64,000 bases of DNA from Streptomyces sp. RKAG293. Lineage in GTDB: Bacteria > Actinomycetota > Actinomycetes > Streptomycetales > Streptomycetaceae. A program made the position numbers and the translations under genes. Shown here in pieces: positions 15,603 to 23,490 of this stretch. How positions within the stretch are numbered: position 1 is the stretch's first letter; every line of letters starts with the position of its first letter. The DNA lies in assembly GCF_023701745.1 (NCBI RefSeq), contig NZ_JAJOZB010000001.1:620001-684000 (forward strand). The letters are read 5' to 3'. Under the pieces are notes generated by a model. It searched no databases. It was given only the letters and a program-made list of their open reading frames with translations, and was not told the DNA's origin.

Positions 15603-16913
15603 TCAGCCTTGATCGTCACGCTGAAGGCTTTTCCTACGCGCGTCGTGTGCGGCGGGTGGACGTGTGACGGGTGGACGTGTGGCGACGGCCGGCCGACGGG
15701 GACCCGCATCGGGCATCTCGGGCTCGTTCAGGGTGCGCAGGAGGAACCAGCCGAGGGCAGGCAGTGCGATCAGCGGTGCGAGGGCGGTCCGCAGGGAGGT
15801 GGCGTCGGCGACGGCGCCGATGAGCGGGCCGGCGACACCGCCGATGCTGACGGCCAGGCCCAGGGTGACGCCGCTGGCGGTCCCCACCCGCCGGGGCAGG
15901 TAGTCCTGGGCGAGGGTGACGTGCAGGGAGAAGGGTACGTACAGGCCGGCCGAGGTGAGGGCGACGCACCCGTAGAGCAGCGGACCGGGTACGAGGACCA
16001 CTCCGGCCACGGCCGGCACGGTCAGGGCGTAGGACCACCGGACGACCGGGAGACGGCCGTGGCGGGTGGCGAGCTTCCCGCCGGTGACGGTGCCCACCGC
16101 CCCGCCGAGGTAGAGCACGAACAGCGCGGCCGTACCGGAGACCTCTCCCCCGCCGGTGCGCTGGCGCACGAACAGGGAGATGAACGCGCTGAGACCGACG
16201 AAGACGATCGAGCGGCACACGATCGCCCCCGTCAACTTCATGAAGGATGCCCAGTCGTCCCGGCCGTCCCAGCCGTCCCCGCCGTCCCCTCCGACGGCTC
16301 CGACGGCTCCGACGGCTCCGCTCGCGCGGGTGGCCGCCGGCACTGCGGGGAGGGCCGCGACGGCCCGCAGCGCGGCCGCGCACAGCGCCGCACCGGCGAG
16401 GGCCGGCACGACCAGCAGCGGGGAGGCCCGCAGGCCACCGGTGGCGATGACGGCGGCGACCAGCAGCGGCGCGGTGGCGAAGCCGAGGTTGCCGCCGAGG
16501 GAGAACCAGCCCATCGCGGTGTGGCTTCCGCGGCTGGCGGTTCGGGCCATGCGGGCGGATTCCGGGTGGTAGGCGGCGATGCCGATTCCGGACACCGAGA
16601 CGACCGCGAGAGTGAGGGCGTAGGAGCCGCTGACGCCCGCGAGAGCGACTCCGGTGCCGCCCACCAACGTGCTGACCGGCAGCAACCACGGCATGGCCCA
16701 TTTGTCGGTGAGGGCTCCGAACAGCGGCTGCACGACCGAGGAGAGCAGGGAGACCGCCAGCACGATGCCGGAGGCGGCGGCGTAGGTGTAGGACCGCTCG
16801 GAGACGAAGAACGGCACCAGGGCGGCCACCGCGCCCTGGTAGACGTCCACGCAGGCATGCCCCAGGGACAACAGCGCGATGGGCCCGGTGAGGGCGGTTC
16901 GTTTCGTTGACAC
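15603..16913 (-). CDS. Major facilitator superfamily transporter
   Basis: This 436-residue protein has about 12 membrane helices. It has LTDKW after TM2 as the MFS signature loop and G/A-rich helices, and resembles fosmidomycin-resistance-like exporters (LGHACVDVYQGAVAALVPFF opening). The central loop between TM6 and TM7 contains a Gly/Ala/Val/Asp repeat (GAVGAVGAVGGDGGDGWDG) encoded by 9-bp tandem repeats at ~16262-16320. I start it at GTG 16913; the frame is open further upstream but overlaps the divergent AraC gene. An export role under the divergent AraC regulator is inferred. Confidence 0.87.
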   Translation of the reverse strand: MSTKRTALTGPIALLSLGHACVDVYQGAVAALVPFFVSERSYTYAAASGIVLAVSLLSSVVQPLFGALTDKWAMPWLLPVSTLVGGTGVALAGVSGSYALTLAVVSVSGIGIAAYHPESARMARTASRGSHTAMGWFSLGGNLGFATAPLLVAAVIATGGLRASPLLVVPALAGAALCAAALRAVAALPAVPAATRASGAVGAVGAVGGDGGDGWDGRDDWASFMKLTGAIVCRSIVFVGLSAFISLFVRQRTGGGEVSGTAALFVLYLGGAVGTVTGGKLATRHGRLPVVRWSYALTVPAVAGVVLVPGPLLYGCVALTSAGLYVPFSLHVTLAQDYLPRRVGTASGVTLGLAVSIGGVAGPLIGAVADATSLRTALAPLIALPALGWFLLRTLNEPEMPDAGPRRPAVATRPPVTRPPAAHDARRKSLQRDDQG

Positions 16914-16965
16914 GTCGCCATGGTCGCCAGGGCATGCCCTGGCGCGCTTCCGATAAAGTGTCAAC
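16906..16965. promoter_or_regulatory. Divergent MFS/AraC control region with 20-bp perfect palindrome
   Basis: CGCCAGGGCATGCCCTGGCG at 16925-16944 is a perfect 20-bp palindrome. It is flanked by an 8-bp inverted repeat, GTTGACAC (16906-16913, overlapping the MFS start codon) and GTGTCAAC (16958-16965). Both arms contain a TTGACA-like -35 hexamer pointing inward. TAAAGT at 16954-16959, 9 nt before the AraC ATG, could be a -10 giving a leaderless message. The symmetry suggests one regulator controlling both genes. Confidence 0.7.
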
Positions 16966-16967
16966 CT

Positions 16968-17714
16968 ATGACGGATATCCGCCACACGCCCGAGGCGCCC
17001 ACCCGTACCCGGACGCTGGCTCCCGGACAGCGCATCGACGCGCACCGTCACGACGACCACCAGATCATCTATGCGGGCTCGGGAGTCCTGGCCGTCACCA
17101 CCGACGCCGGCACCTGGTTCGCCCCCGGCACCCGGGCCATCTGGGTTCCCGCCGGATGCGTCCACGCGCACCGCGCCCACGGCCACCTCGCCCTGCATCT
17201 GCTGGGCCTGCCCGCCGGGACCAACCCCCTCGGCCTCGACGCCCCCACCGTCCTCGCGGTCGGCCCGCTGCTGCGCGAACTGATCCTCGCCTACACCCGG
17301 GACCCGGACGACGACCGTCCCGAGCGGTCGCGCCTGCGTGCGGTCCTCCTTGACCAACTGCGCTCGTCACCGCAGGAACCCGTCCACCTGCCCACCCCCA
17401 CCGACCCGCGCCTGGCGACCATCTGCGACCTGCTGCACCACGACCCCGCGGACCCCCGCACTCTGGCCGCCCTGGCGCCCGTAGCGGGAGCCGGCGAGCG
17501 CACCCTCAGCCGCCTGTTCCGACGCGAACTGGGCATGACGTTCCCGCAGTGGCGCACCCAGCTACGCCTTTATCACGCCCTGCGCATGCTGGCCGACGAC
17601 GTGCCGGTGACCACCGTCGCCCACCGGTGCGGCTGGTCATCCGCCAGCGCCTTCATCGACGTCTTCGGCCGCTCCTTCGGCTACACCCCGGGCACCCACA
17701 ACCGCCGTCCCTGA
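16968..17714 (+). CDS. AraC-family regulator with cupin sensor
   Basis: This 248-residue protein has an N-terminal cupin-type sensor (ApGQRIDAHRHDDHQIIYAGSGVLAV, with the His residues a metal or ligand site) and a C-terminal AraC double helix-turn-helix (ERTLSRLFRRELGMTFPQWR, then VTTVAHRCGWSSASAFIDVFGRSFGYTPG). The ATG at 16968 lacks a Shine-Dalgarno sequence, consistent with a leaderless message from the TAAAGT box. It is divergent from, and presumably regulates, the MFS exporter, probably via the 20-bp palindrome between them. Confidence 0.92.
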   Translation: MTDIRHTPEAPTRTRTLAPGQRIDAHRHDDHQIIYAGSGVLAVTTDAGTWFAPGTRAIWVPAGCVHAHRAHGHLALHLLGLPAGTNPLGLDAPTVLAVGPLLRELILAYTRDPDDDRPERSRLRAVLLDQLRSSPQEPVHLPTPTDPRLATICDLLHHDPADPRTLAALAPVAGAGERTLSRLFRRELGMTFPQWRTQLRLYHALRMLADDVPVTTVAHRCGWSSASAFIDVFGRSFGYTPGTHNRRP

Positions 17715-17754
17715 CATCCGTTCGGGACCCGGCCGACGTGGGGCGAACTTGTTC

Positions 17755-17774
17755 GTAACGAACATGTTCGTTAC
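17755..17774. promoter_or_regulatory. 20-bp perfect palindrome, probable TetR operator
   Basis: GTAACGAACATGTTCGTTAC is perfectly symmetric and ends 9 bp before the TetR GTG start at 17784. An overlapping second palindrome, GTTCGTAACGAAC (17751-17763), shares its left half. The location fits autorepression of the TetR/monooxygenase operon. Confidence 0.82.
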
Positions 17775-17783
17775 CTTGGTGAG

Positions 17784-18482
17784 GTGACCCCGCGAACCCC
17801 CGCACCCCGCAGCCGCCGCGAGCGGCCCGCCAAGCCCGCCCTCACCTACGAAGGCATCGTCGGGACCGCGGTCCGCCTGATGGAAGCCGAAGGGCTGCAG
17901 CGCGTCACGATGCGACGTCTTGCCCAGGAGCTCGACACCGGCCCCGCCTCGCTCTACGTGTACGTGGCCAACACGGCCGAGCTGCACGCGGCGATCCTGG
18001 ACGAACTGCTCGGCTCCGTCGACCTCTCGCCCGCCGCCGGTGAAGGCGGTGGCGACTGGCGCGACCGACTGACGCAGGTGCTGACCGCCTACACCCGCGT
18101 GCTCCTCGAGAACTCCGCGCTGGCCCACTCCGCCCTGGTCGCCCGGCCGTCAGGAACGAACTACCTGGCCCTGGTCGAGGCCGTCCTCACCTTGTTGCAC
18201 GAAGGCCGGGTGCCCGGCCCGCAGGCCGCCTGGGGAGTGGACGTGCTGCTCCAGACAGCCACCGCCACCGCCGCCGAGCACTCCACCCGCGCCCATGCCG
18301 TCGACAGTGCGGACGAACACAACGCCCTCGTCACCGCACTGCGCGGAGCCTCCCCCGGCACGCACCCGCGCATTGCCGCACTTGCCGACGACCTCGTCTC
18401 GGGGACTCCGGAACAGCGCCTCACCTGGATCTTCCACTCCGTCATCAACGGCACCCTCAGCACTGAGCGGTCCGCGCCCTGA
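17784..18482 (+). CDS. TetR-family repressor
   Basis: This 232-residue protein has an N-terminal TetR helix-turn-helix (GLQRVTMRRLAQELDTGPASLYVYV) and a TetR_C-like ligand domain. The recognition helix with TGPASLYVYV resembles repressors of the TetR/ActII group. The GTG start follows GGTGAG. The perfect 20-bp palindrome directly upstream is its likely binding site. It is followed 52 bp later by the Tet(X)-like flavoprotein, suggesting a resistance- or degradation-type operon induced by the enzyme's substrate. Confidence 0.92.
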   Translation: MTPRTPAPRSRRERPAKPALTYEGIVGTAVRLMEAEGLQRVTMRRLAQELDTGPASLYVYVANTAELHAAILDELLGSVDLSPAAGEGGGDWRDRLTQVLTAYTRVLLENSALAHSALVARPSGTNYLALVEAVLTLLHEGRVPGPQAAWGVDVLLQTATATAAEHSTRAHAVDSADEHNALVTALRGASPGTHPRIAALADDLVSGTPEQRLTWIFHSVINGTLSTERSAP

Positions 18483-18534
18483 CCCGCCCGCTCCTTCGAC
18501 CTCACCCCTCCCCCGAAGAGAATCGAGCCCGATC

Positions 18535-19686
18535 ATGAGCACCCCTCCCCACCACCCCATCGCCGTCATCGGCGCCGGCCTCGGCGGCCTCACCCTCGCC
18601 CGCGTCCTGCACATCCACGGCATCGAAACGGCCGTCTTCGACCTCGAGGCCTCCTCCCGGACCCGCGCCCAAGGCGGCATGCTCGACCTCCACGAGGAGA
18701 CCGGGCAGGCCGCACTGCACGCCGCGCGACTGCACGACGCGTTCCTCGCCAAGGTCCACCGGGGCGGCGAGGCCACCCGCGTCTTCGACAAGAACGCCGG
18801 CCTGCTCCGTGACGAGGCCGACGACGGCACCAACAGCCGGCCCGAGATCGACCGCGGCGACCTGCGCGACCTGCTGCTCGGCTCCCTGCCGGCGGGCACC
18901 GTCCACTGGGGCGCGAAGGTCGCCTCGACCCGCTCCCTGGGCGACGGGCGGCACGAGGTCACCCTCGCCGACGGAACCCTGTTCACCACCGGTCTTCTCA
19001 TCGGCGCCGACGGCGCCTGGTCCCGCACCCGTCACCTGCTCTCCGACGCGACCCCCGCGTACACCGGGATCTCCTTCGTCGAGCTCGACCTCCTGGACGC
19101 CGACGCCCGCCACCCCGGGGCCGCGCAACTGATCGGCGGCGGCATGTTCTTCGCGCTGGGCGACGACAAGGGCTTCCTCGGCCACCGGGAGACCGACGGC
19201 AGCCTGCACATCTACACCGCGCTGCGGGCCGCCGAGGACTGGCTGTCGACCATCGACTTCACCGACACGGCCGCCGCCAAAGCAGCCGTGCTGGAACACT
19301 TCGCCGACTGGGCGCCCGAGTTGCGGCGGCTGGTCGCCGACGCGGACGGCTCACTGACCCCCCGGCTGATCCACGCCCTGCCCATCGGCCACCGCTGGAA
19401 GCGGGTACCGGGAGTGACCCTGCTCGGCGACGCGGCGCACCTGATGTCACCGTTCGCCGGCGAAGGAGCCAACCTCGCCATGATCGACGGCGCGGATCTG
19501 GGGCGCTGCCTGGCCGCGCATCCGGACGACGTCGAGACGGCACTCGCCGCCTACGAGGAGATCCTCTTCCCCCGCGGCGAGGAGACCGCTCAGCAGTCCG
19601 CGGAAGGCCTGGACGTCATCTTCAACGACCGCGCCCCGCAGCCGCTGGTGGACATGTTCGCCTCTTTCGACGCCCGGACGGCATGA
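18535..19686 (+). CDS. Tet(X)-like FAD-dependent monooxygenase
   Basis: This 383-residue group-A flavoprotein hydroxylase has the FAD dinucleotide-binding motif VIGAGLGGLTLARVL at residues ~8-22, the RAQGGMLDLHEETG segment typical of Tet(X)-type destructases, LLIGADGAWSRTR, and the second FAD motif GVTLLGDAAHLMSPFAGEGAN. Length and motif order match Tet(X) (about 380-390 residues). Tetracycline inactivation is therefore possible, but many actinobacterial relatives act on other polycyclic phenols. The ATG at 18535 is the first consistent with the FAD motif. It is co-oriented with the TetR gene and closed by a strong hairpin. Confidence 0.85.
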   Translation: MSTPPHHPIAVIGAGLGGLTLARVLHIHGIETAVFDLEASSRTRAQGGMLDLHEETGQAALHAARLHDAFLAKVHRGGEATRVFDKNAGLLRDEADDGTNSRPEIDRGDLRDLLLGSLPAGTVHWGAKVASTRSLGDGRHEVTLADGTLFTTGLLIGADGAWSRTRHLLSDATPAYTGISFVELDLLDADARHPGAAQLIGGGMFFALGDDKGFLGHRETDGSLHIYTALRAAEDWLSTIDFTDTAAAKAAVLEHFADWAPELRRLVADADGSLTPRLIHALPIGHRWKRVPGVTLLGDAAHLMSPFAGEGANLAMIDGADLGRCLAAHPDDVETALAAYEEILFPRGEETAQQSAEGLDVIFNDRAPQPLVDMFASFDARTA

Positions 19687-19764
19687 GCGCCATCGGTTGC
19701 GCCGCCCCGCGGAACCCGGGCCCGGCGATGATGGGGCGGCCTCGGTGCCGGGCGTGGGGTAGGA

Positions 19765-19804
19765 CACCCACCTGGTGACGACCCCCGTACGTCACCAGGT
19801 GGGT
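19765..19804 (+). terminator. Strong hairpin after the Tet(X)-like gene
   Basis: A 15-bp perfect stem (ACCCACCTGGTGACG and its complement) with a 9-nt loop lies 80 bp past the stop at 19686. It is followed by a short imperfect GTGCTGTGCC repeat (19813-19840). Together with the XRE promoter this accounts for the 19687-20002 spacer. Confidence 0.8.
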
Positions 19805-19931
19805 AGCTTATGTGTGCTGTGCCGTGCTGTGCCGTGCCGTGGACGCGGCCCCGTTCAGGGCGGGCGGCACCACGCCGGCGAGTCCCGGCCGAGAGGTCGC
19901 CCCCTCGCTCAGTTCGTCGAATCGAAGTTAT

Positions 19932-19954
19932 CTTGATTCAATGAACGGATCAAG
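19932..19954. promoter_or_regulatory. CTTGAT-N11-ATCAAG inverted repeat upstream of XRE gene
   Basis: CTTGAT (19932-19937) and ATCAAG (19949-19954) form an inverted repeat about 50 bp upstream of the regulator start at 20003. The surrounding 19915-19975 stretch is markedly AT-richer than the rest of the window, as expected of a promoter. Autoregulation by the XRE protein is inferred. Confidence 0.6.
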
Positions 19955-20002
19955 TGGTTAAGGTTTTCCCACTACGACAACCAGCAGCCGGAGAGCAGCT
20001 GA

Positions 20003-20896
20003 ATGCCTTCTCGTCACTTCGACGGCCGCCGCGTCCGCGCGGTGCGCCGCGCTGCCGATCTGACCCAGAGCCAGGTCGCGAAGGCCCTCGGCATAGCCGA
20101 CCCGACCGTGGCCAGTTGGGAGACCGAACAGTCCTGCCCGGACGGGGACAGGCTGCCGGCGCTGGCCACCGCCCTCGGGGCGGATCTGGACGAGCTGTTC
20201 CCCCGTGAGGAGCTGCCCGATCTCGCCGACCTGCGGTGCGATGCCGGCTACTCCCAGTACCAGACCAAGGACATCCTGGGGACGAAGAGCGCCGGGCCCG
20301 TCGCCAACGCCGAACGGGGCGTACGCCGCCTCCAGCCGGCCTTCGCCGAGGCCCTGGCCGCCGCGTACGCGGTGAGCGTCCAGGAGCTGCTGGCGGCACA
20401 GGAACGGTCCTTCGGCAACGACGCTCCCCTCCCCCAGCAGCCTTCGGACGAACGCCGCCGCGACCCGCGCACCCTGTCCGAGAAGATCAGCTTCATGGTC
20501 GAGCACACGTATCAGGGCGGGCAGACACCGCCCACCGATGCGGAGATCGCCGAGATCATCAACGCACAGGCCGGCAGCGTGGTGGCCTCGGACCGCAGCG
20601 TGCACGATCTGCGCACCGGCGCCCGCGCGGACGCGTCACCGCAGATCCTGGACGGCCTCGCCGCGGCCTATCACGCTCCGCCGCAGTTCTTCCGGCCCGA
20701 CGACGAAGCCGTGCGCGAGCTCGCCGCGAACCTGGAGCTGATCGCCTCTTTCCGGTGCGGCGAGGTCGGCAGCATGGCGACCCGCGGTGGCGGGGGCGCC
20801 CTGAACACCCGGCTGGTGTCGTTCCTCAACGATCTGCTGGACGACATCGAGGACGGCAAACTGCCGGGAGCGGGCACCGACACGGATCTGGACTGA
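20003..20896 (+). CDS. Multi-HTH XRE-family regulator
   Basis: This 297-residue protein has a clear Cro/CI helix-turn-helix at residues ~8-62 (LTQSQVAKALGIADPTVASWE). A second, degenerate HTH follows at ~70-125 (YSQYQTKDILGTKSAGPVANAERG). A third SPR-type segment near 155-220 (SEKISFMVEHTYQGG, TDAEIAEIIN) resembles the N-terminal region of nucleoid- or secretion-linked regulators such as EspR-like proteins. GGAGAG lies at good spacing. It faces a leftward ImmA-like/membrane/NUDIX operon. XRE/ImmA pairs typically act as repressor and anti-repressor protease. Confidence 0.88.
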   Translation: MPSRHFDGRRVRAVRRAADLTQSQVAKALGIADPTVASWETEQSCPDGDRLPALATALGADLDELFPREELPDLADLRCDAGYSQYQTKDILGTKSAGPVANAERGVRRLQPAFAEALAAAYAVSVQELLAAQERSFGNDAPLPQQPSDERRRDPRTLSEKISFMVEHTYQGGQTPPTDAEIAEIINAQAGSVVASDRSVHDLRTGARADASPQILDGLAAAYHAPPQFFRPDDEAVRELAANLELIASFRCGEVGSMATRGGGGALNTRLVSFLNDLLDDIEDGKLPGAGTDTDLD

Positions 20897-20919
20897 TCCA
20901 ACGGGCCCGCCACGGACGA

Positions 20920-20956
20920 GGGGTGGTGACACGGATCCCCCCCGTGGCACCACCCC
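20920..20956. terminator. Bidirectional hairpin between XRE and NUDIX genes
   Basis: GGGGTGGTG pairs with CACCACCCC, extended by CACGG/CCGTG after one mismatch, loop 7 nt. It lies between the convergent stops at 20896 and 20977. Confidence 0.7.
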
Positions 20957-20976
20957 GTACAGGATCCGGTGACCGG

Positions 20977-21444
20977 TCAGACACTGACCTCCAGGTACGC
21001 CACGCCGCCCTCGGCGCGGGCGCGCAGGGCACTCCGCAGGAGGCCGAGCAGGTGCGGCGGGGCGACCGCCGGATCGATGTCGTCCGTGGGGAAGAAGGCG
21101 TGCTCGCTGAGTTCGCTCTCCTGGACGGTGATCGCCGCCTGCTGTTCGGGGCTGAGCTCGCCGCCGTCGAAGACGAACAGCACCTGCTCGCCGCGGCCGG
21201 GGACGGTGATCCAGGCGGTGGCGAGCAGCGGCCCGACCTCCACGTCGATGCCGAGTTCCTCCCGGCCCTCCCGTACCGCGGCGGTCGCCGGGGTCTCGCC
21301 CTGCTCGACGTGCCCGCCGGGCAGGTTCCAGAACGGCTTGTAGGTCGGGTTCACGAACAGGGCGTGCCCGTGTTCGTTGAAGCACAGCAGACCCGCGGAC
21401 ACGGTGGGGCGGGCGTTGTTGTCGGTCATGTCGGTGCTGTTCAC
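20977..21444 (-). CDS. NUDIX hydrolase
   Basis: This 155-residue protein has a complete Nudix box, GGHVEQGETPATAAVREGRE followed by ELGI, fitting GX5EX7REUXEEXGU. The rest of the fold is standard and gives no substrate clue; most such enzymes hydrolyse nucleoside diphosphate derivatives. It begins 27 bp after the membrane-protein stop and is the last gene of the ImmA-like/membrane/NUDIX unit. The GTG at 21444 is used; an internal ATG at 21429 is possible. Confidence 0.92.
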   Translation of the reverse strand: MNSTDMTDNNARPTVSAGLLCFNEHGHALFVNPTYKPFWNLPGGHVEQGETPATAAVREGREELGIDVEVGPLLATAWITVPGRGEQVLFVFDGGELSPEQQAAITVQESELSEHAFFPTDDIDPAVAPPHLLGLLRSALRARAEGGVAYLEVSV

Positions 21445-21470
21445 GCTTTCTCTGACGGTCGGTAGGTCGG

Positions 21471-22742
21471 CTAGACGGTCACGTCGGTCCGGAGGAGGGT
21501 CCGGGCGGTTTCGGGGACGGTCCGGCCGTAGGCCGCCTGGGTCCGCACGAACCGCTCCACCTGGATGTCGAAGTCGTCGTCGGCGGGAGGCACGTCGACC
21601 GGGGCGCTGTGGGCCGCAGTACCGGCCGCCATGGCTGCCAGCGCGCTCTTGATCCAGTAGGCGTCGGCGACGGCGCGGGCCTCGTCCTCGGTGTGCCCCT
21701 GGCCGTCGGCGAGCGCCTTGGCCCGCGTGTACAGACCCGGTGACGCGTAGTGGCTCAAGGTGCGCTGCACGTCGCTGATCTCCGTGATGTAGCGCTCCAG
21801 CAGCTGGTAGGGCGGCGGGGAGAGCCTCATGAGGTCACGGGCCCGGTTCAGGGGCGCCGCGAAGCGGTGGCCCGGCAGCAGGTTGCTGGGTGCGCGGAGA
21901 ATGACCGAGGGGACGGCCAGGGCAAGTTCGCGCCACAGCGGGTAGAGCGCGTTCAGCGTCCGCTTCGCCCTCCTGCGGTCGATGACGGCCTGGGTGGCCG
22001 GGGCGATCGCGCCCAGGGCCCACAGCAGGAACACCAGGTACAGCACGGAGTCCGTCACGTTCTCCTGGAGGTCGACGAAGCTCATGGAGACCGTGCGGAC
22101 CGTGATGAACGCGCAGTAGGCGGTGCGCAGGAAGGCGTACAGCACGGCCAGCGCCATCGCGACGGCCATCATCGTCAGGCCGATCCTGAGCGTCCAGCGC
22201 TGTGCCCGGCGGGCGGAACCGCCCCACTGATAGGCGCAGACCGCGGCTGCCACGGCCGTGTAGAGGTAGAACAGCCCCATGTAGAGCGCCAGTCCCACCT
22301 CGCCGGCATGGCGGGCCATGAAGTACGGGCTATCGGTGCGCGTGCGGTCCAGGACGAGGAAGAACACCGCGGCCATGACCAGCACGGTTGCTATGGAAGC
22401 CCTGGTGGCGATGCGGTGCACGGCGGCGGTGATGCGCACGCGTCGCAGGACGGCGCCGTCGGACGCGGCGACGTCGCCGTCGACCGCGGTGACGTATCGG
22501 AGCAGCACGCAGATGCCGGCGATCGTGATGGTGTGCTTGAGCAGGGTCGCGAGGTCGACGACACCCAGCTCGTCGATGACGGCCCTGCCCAGGCCGGTGC
22601 GCAGCAGCCAGGCGACGGCGAGCGCCGCGAACGCGCCCCACAGCGACCGTTCCCGGGACTGCCCGCGCAGTGCGGCCGGTACCCGCCACACTGCTTGGAA
22701 GAGCAGCAGAGCGATGATTGCGTAAGCGATGACGTCAGTCAT
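21471..22742 (-). CDS. MAB_1171c-type polytopic membrane protein
   Basis: This 423-residue protein has about seven membrane helices in residues 1-265 and a soluble C-terminal region (~270-423) with PLWRELALAVPSVIL and a helical RARDLMRLSPPPYQLLERYITEISDVQ segment. This matches the family called MAB_1171c putative transporter, which often neighbours XRE and ImmA/IrrE-like genes in actinobacteria; transport has not been shown to my knowledge. Its ATG overlaps the upstream stop by 8 bp (ATGACTGA), so the two proteins are made together. The cytoplasmic tail may be the business end. Confidence 0.8.
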   Translation of the reverse strand: MTDVIAYAIIALLLFQAVWRVPAALRGQSRERSLWGAFAALAVAWLLRTGLGRAVIDELGVVDLATLLKHTITIAGICVLLRYVTAVDGDVAASDGAVLRRVRITAAVHRIATRASIATVLVMAAVFFLVLDRTRTDSPYFMARHAGEVGLALYMGLFYLYTAVAAAVCAYQWGGSARRAQRWTLRIGLTMMAVAMALAVLYAFLRTAYCAFITVRTVSMSFVDLQENVTDSVLYLVFLLWALGAIAPATQAVIDRRRAKRTLNALYPLWRELALAVPSVILRAPSNLLPGHRFAAPLNRARDLMRLSPPPYQLLERYITEISDVQRTLSHYASPGLYTRAKALADGQGHTEDEARAVADAYWIKSALAAMAAGTAAHSAPVDVPPADDDFDIQVERFVRTQAAYGRTVPETARTLLRTDVTV

Positions 22743-23316
22743 GAGGCAGCACCTTCTTGCGGCGCGGACCCGCGATGGGCCGCGACAGGCTTTCGTCGAG
22801 ATTTCGCAGGGTCACATCACCGGTGATCCGGGCGTGCCGGGTCTCGTGATGCAGCAGATCGGCGAGCGTTTCGGCCCGGGCCTCGGCGTGTGTGGCATAG
22901 CCGCTGCGGGCCATGACCTGACCGGTGGACAGCAGCCTGTCGAGCATTTCCGGGGGCATCCCGGGGAAGAGCAGCGCGAGTTGTTCCCGCTCCGCGCCGG
23001 AGCCGTCCTCGCACCACAGATGACAGAGCTCATGGAAGATGATCTTTTTTCGGTGGAACTTCGTCGTCCCCTGGACGTGCAGAATCAGGTCCAGCGGACG
23101 CTGACGGTGCTTCACCCACAGGCCGCAGGCCCCGGTCTGGCCCGGCACATCGGCGGGCAACTCGACCAGGCGGATCTCGCGGCCACGCTCCGCCTCGATG
23201 TTCTTGATGAACCCGGCCACGGTGAAGGGATCCGGCACCGGCATCTCCCGCAGGATGCGCCGGCATTCCCGGCGCAGCGCGCCCGGCGCCATGGGATCGC
23301 GGCGATGCCACCGCAT
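22735..23316 (-). CDS. ImmA/IrrE-like zinc metallopeptidase
   Basis: This 193-residue protein has a single zincin motif HELCH in KKIIFHELCHLWCED, preceded by a beta region (LDLILHVQGTTKFHRKK) typical of ImmA/IrrE (COG2856) proteins. A helical C-terminus includes HAEARAETLADLL. ImmA-type peptidases cleave or release XRE repressors, and an XRE regulator lies 1.8 kb away facing this operon. The ATG at 23316 is preferred because GGAGGAG lies 6 nt upstream; an upstream ATG at 23334 is poorer. Its stop overlaps the membrane-protein start. Confidence 0.82.
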   Translation of the reverse strand: MRWHRRDPMAPGALRRECRRILREMPVPDPFTVAGFIKNIEAERGREIRLVELPADVPGQTGACGLWVKHRQRPLDLILHVQGTTKFHRKKIIFHELCHLWCEDGSGAEREQLALLFPGMPPEMLDRLLSTGQVMARSGYATHAEARAETLADLLHHETRHARITGDVTLRNLDESLSRPIAGPRRKKVLPHD

Positions 23317-23490
23317 GGCTGCTCCTCCTCGCATGTGCCGTGGGCAGGAGTGGTCGGGTCCTGTCGGCGGGCACGCTCAGATCGCAGCGGCCGTGGGGTT
23401 CGCCTGTTCGAGCCGTAACGGTACGCCACCCCACGGACACCCCACGCACCGGCCGCCCTTGCGGCGACCGGGGGAGGCGACCCGTCGCGT

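Noticed and set aside
16914..17357. Upstream extension of the MFS frame across the AraC gene
   Set aside because: It overlaps the convincingly coded AraC regulator on the other strand and lies outside the transporter fold.
19805..19845. GTGCTGTGCC-like short repeat as a regulatory array
   Set aside because: Only two to three imperfect copies right after a terminator; treated as low-complexity sequence.
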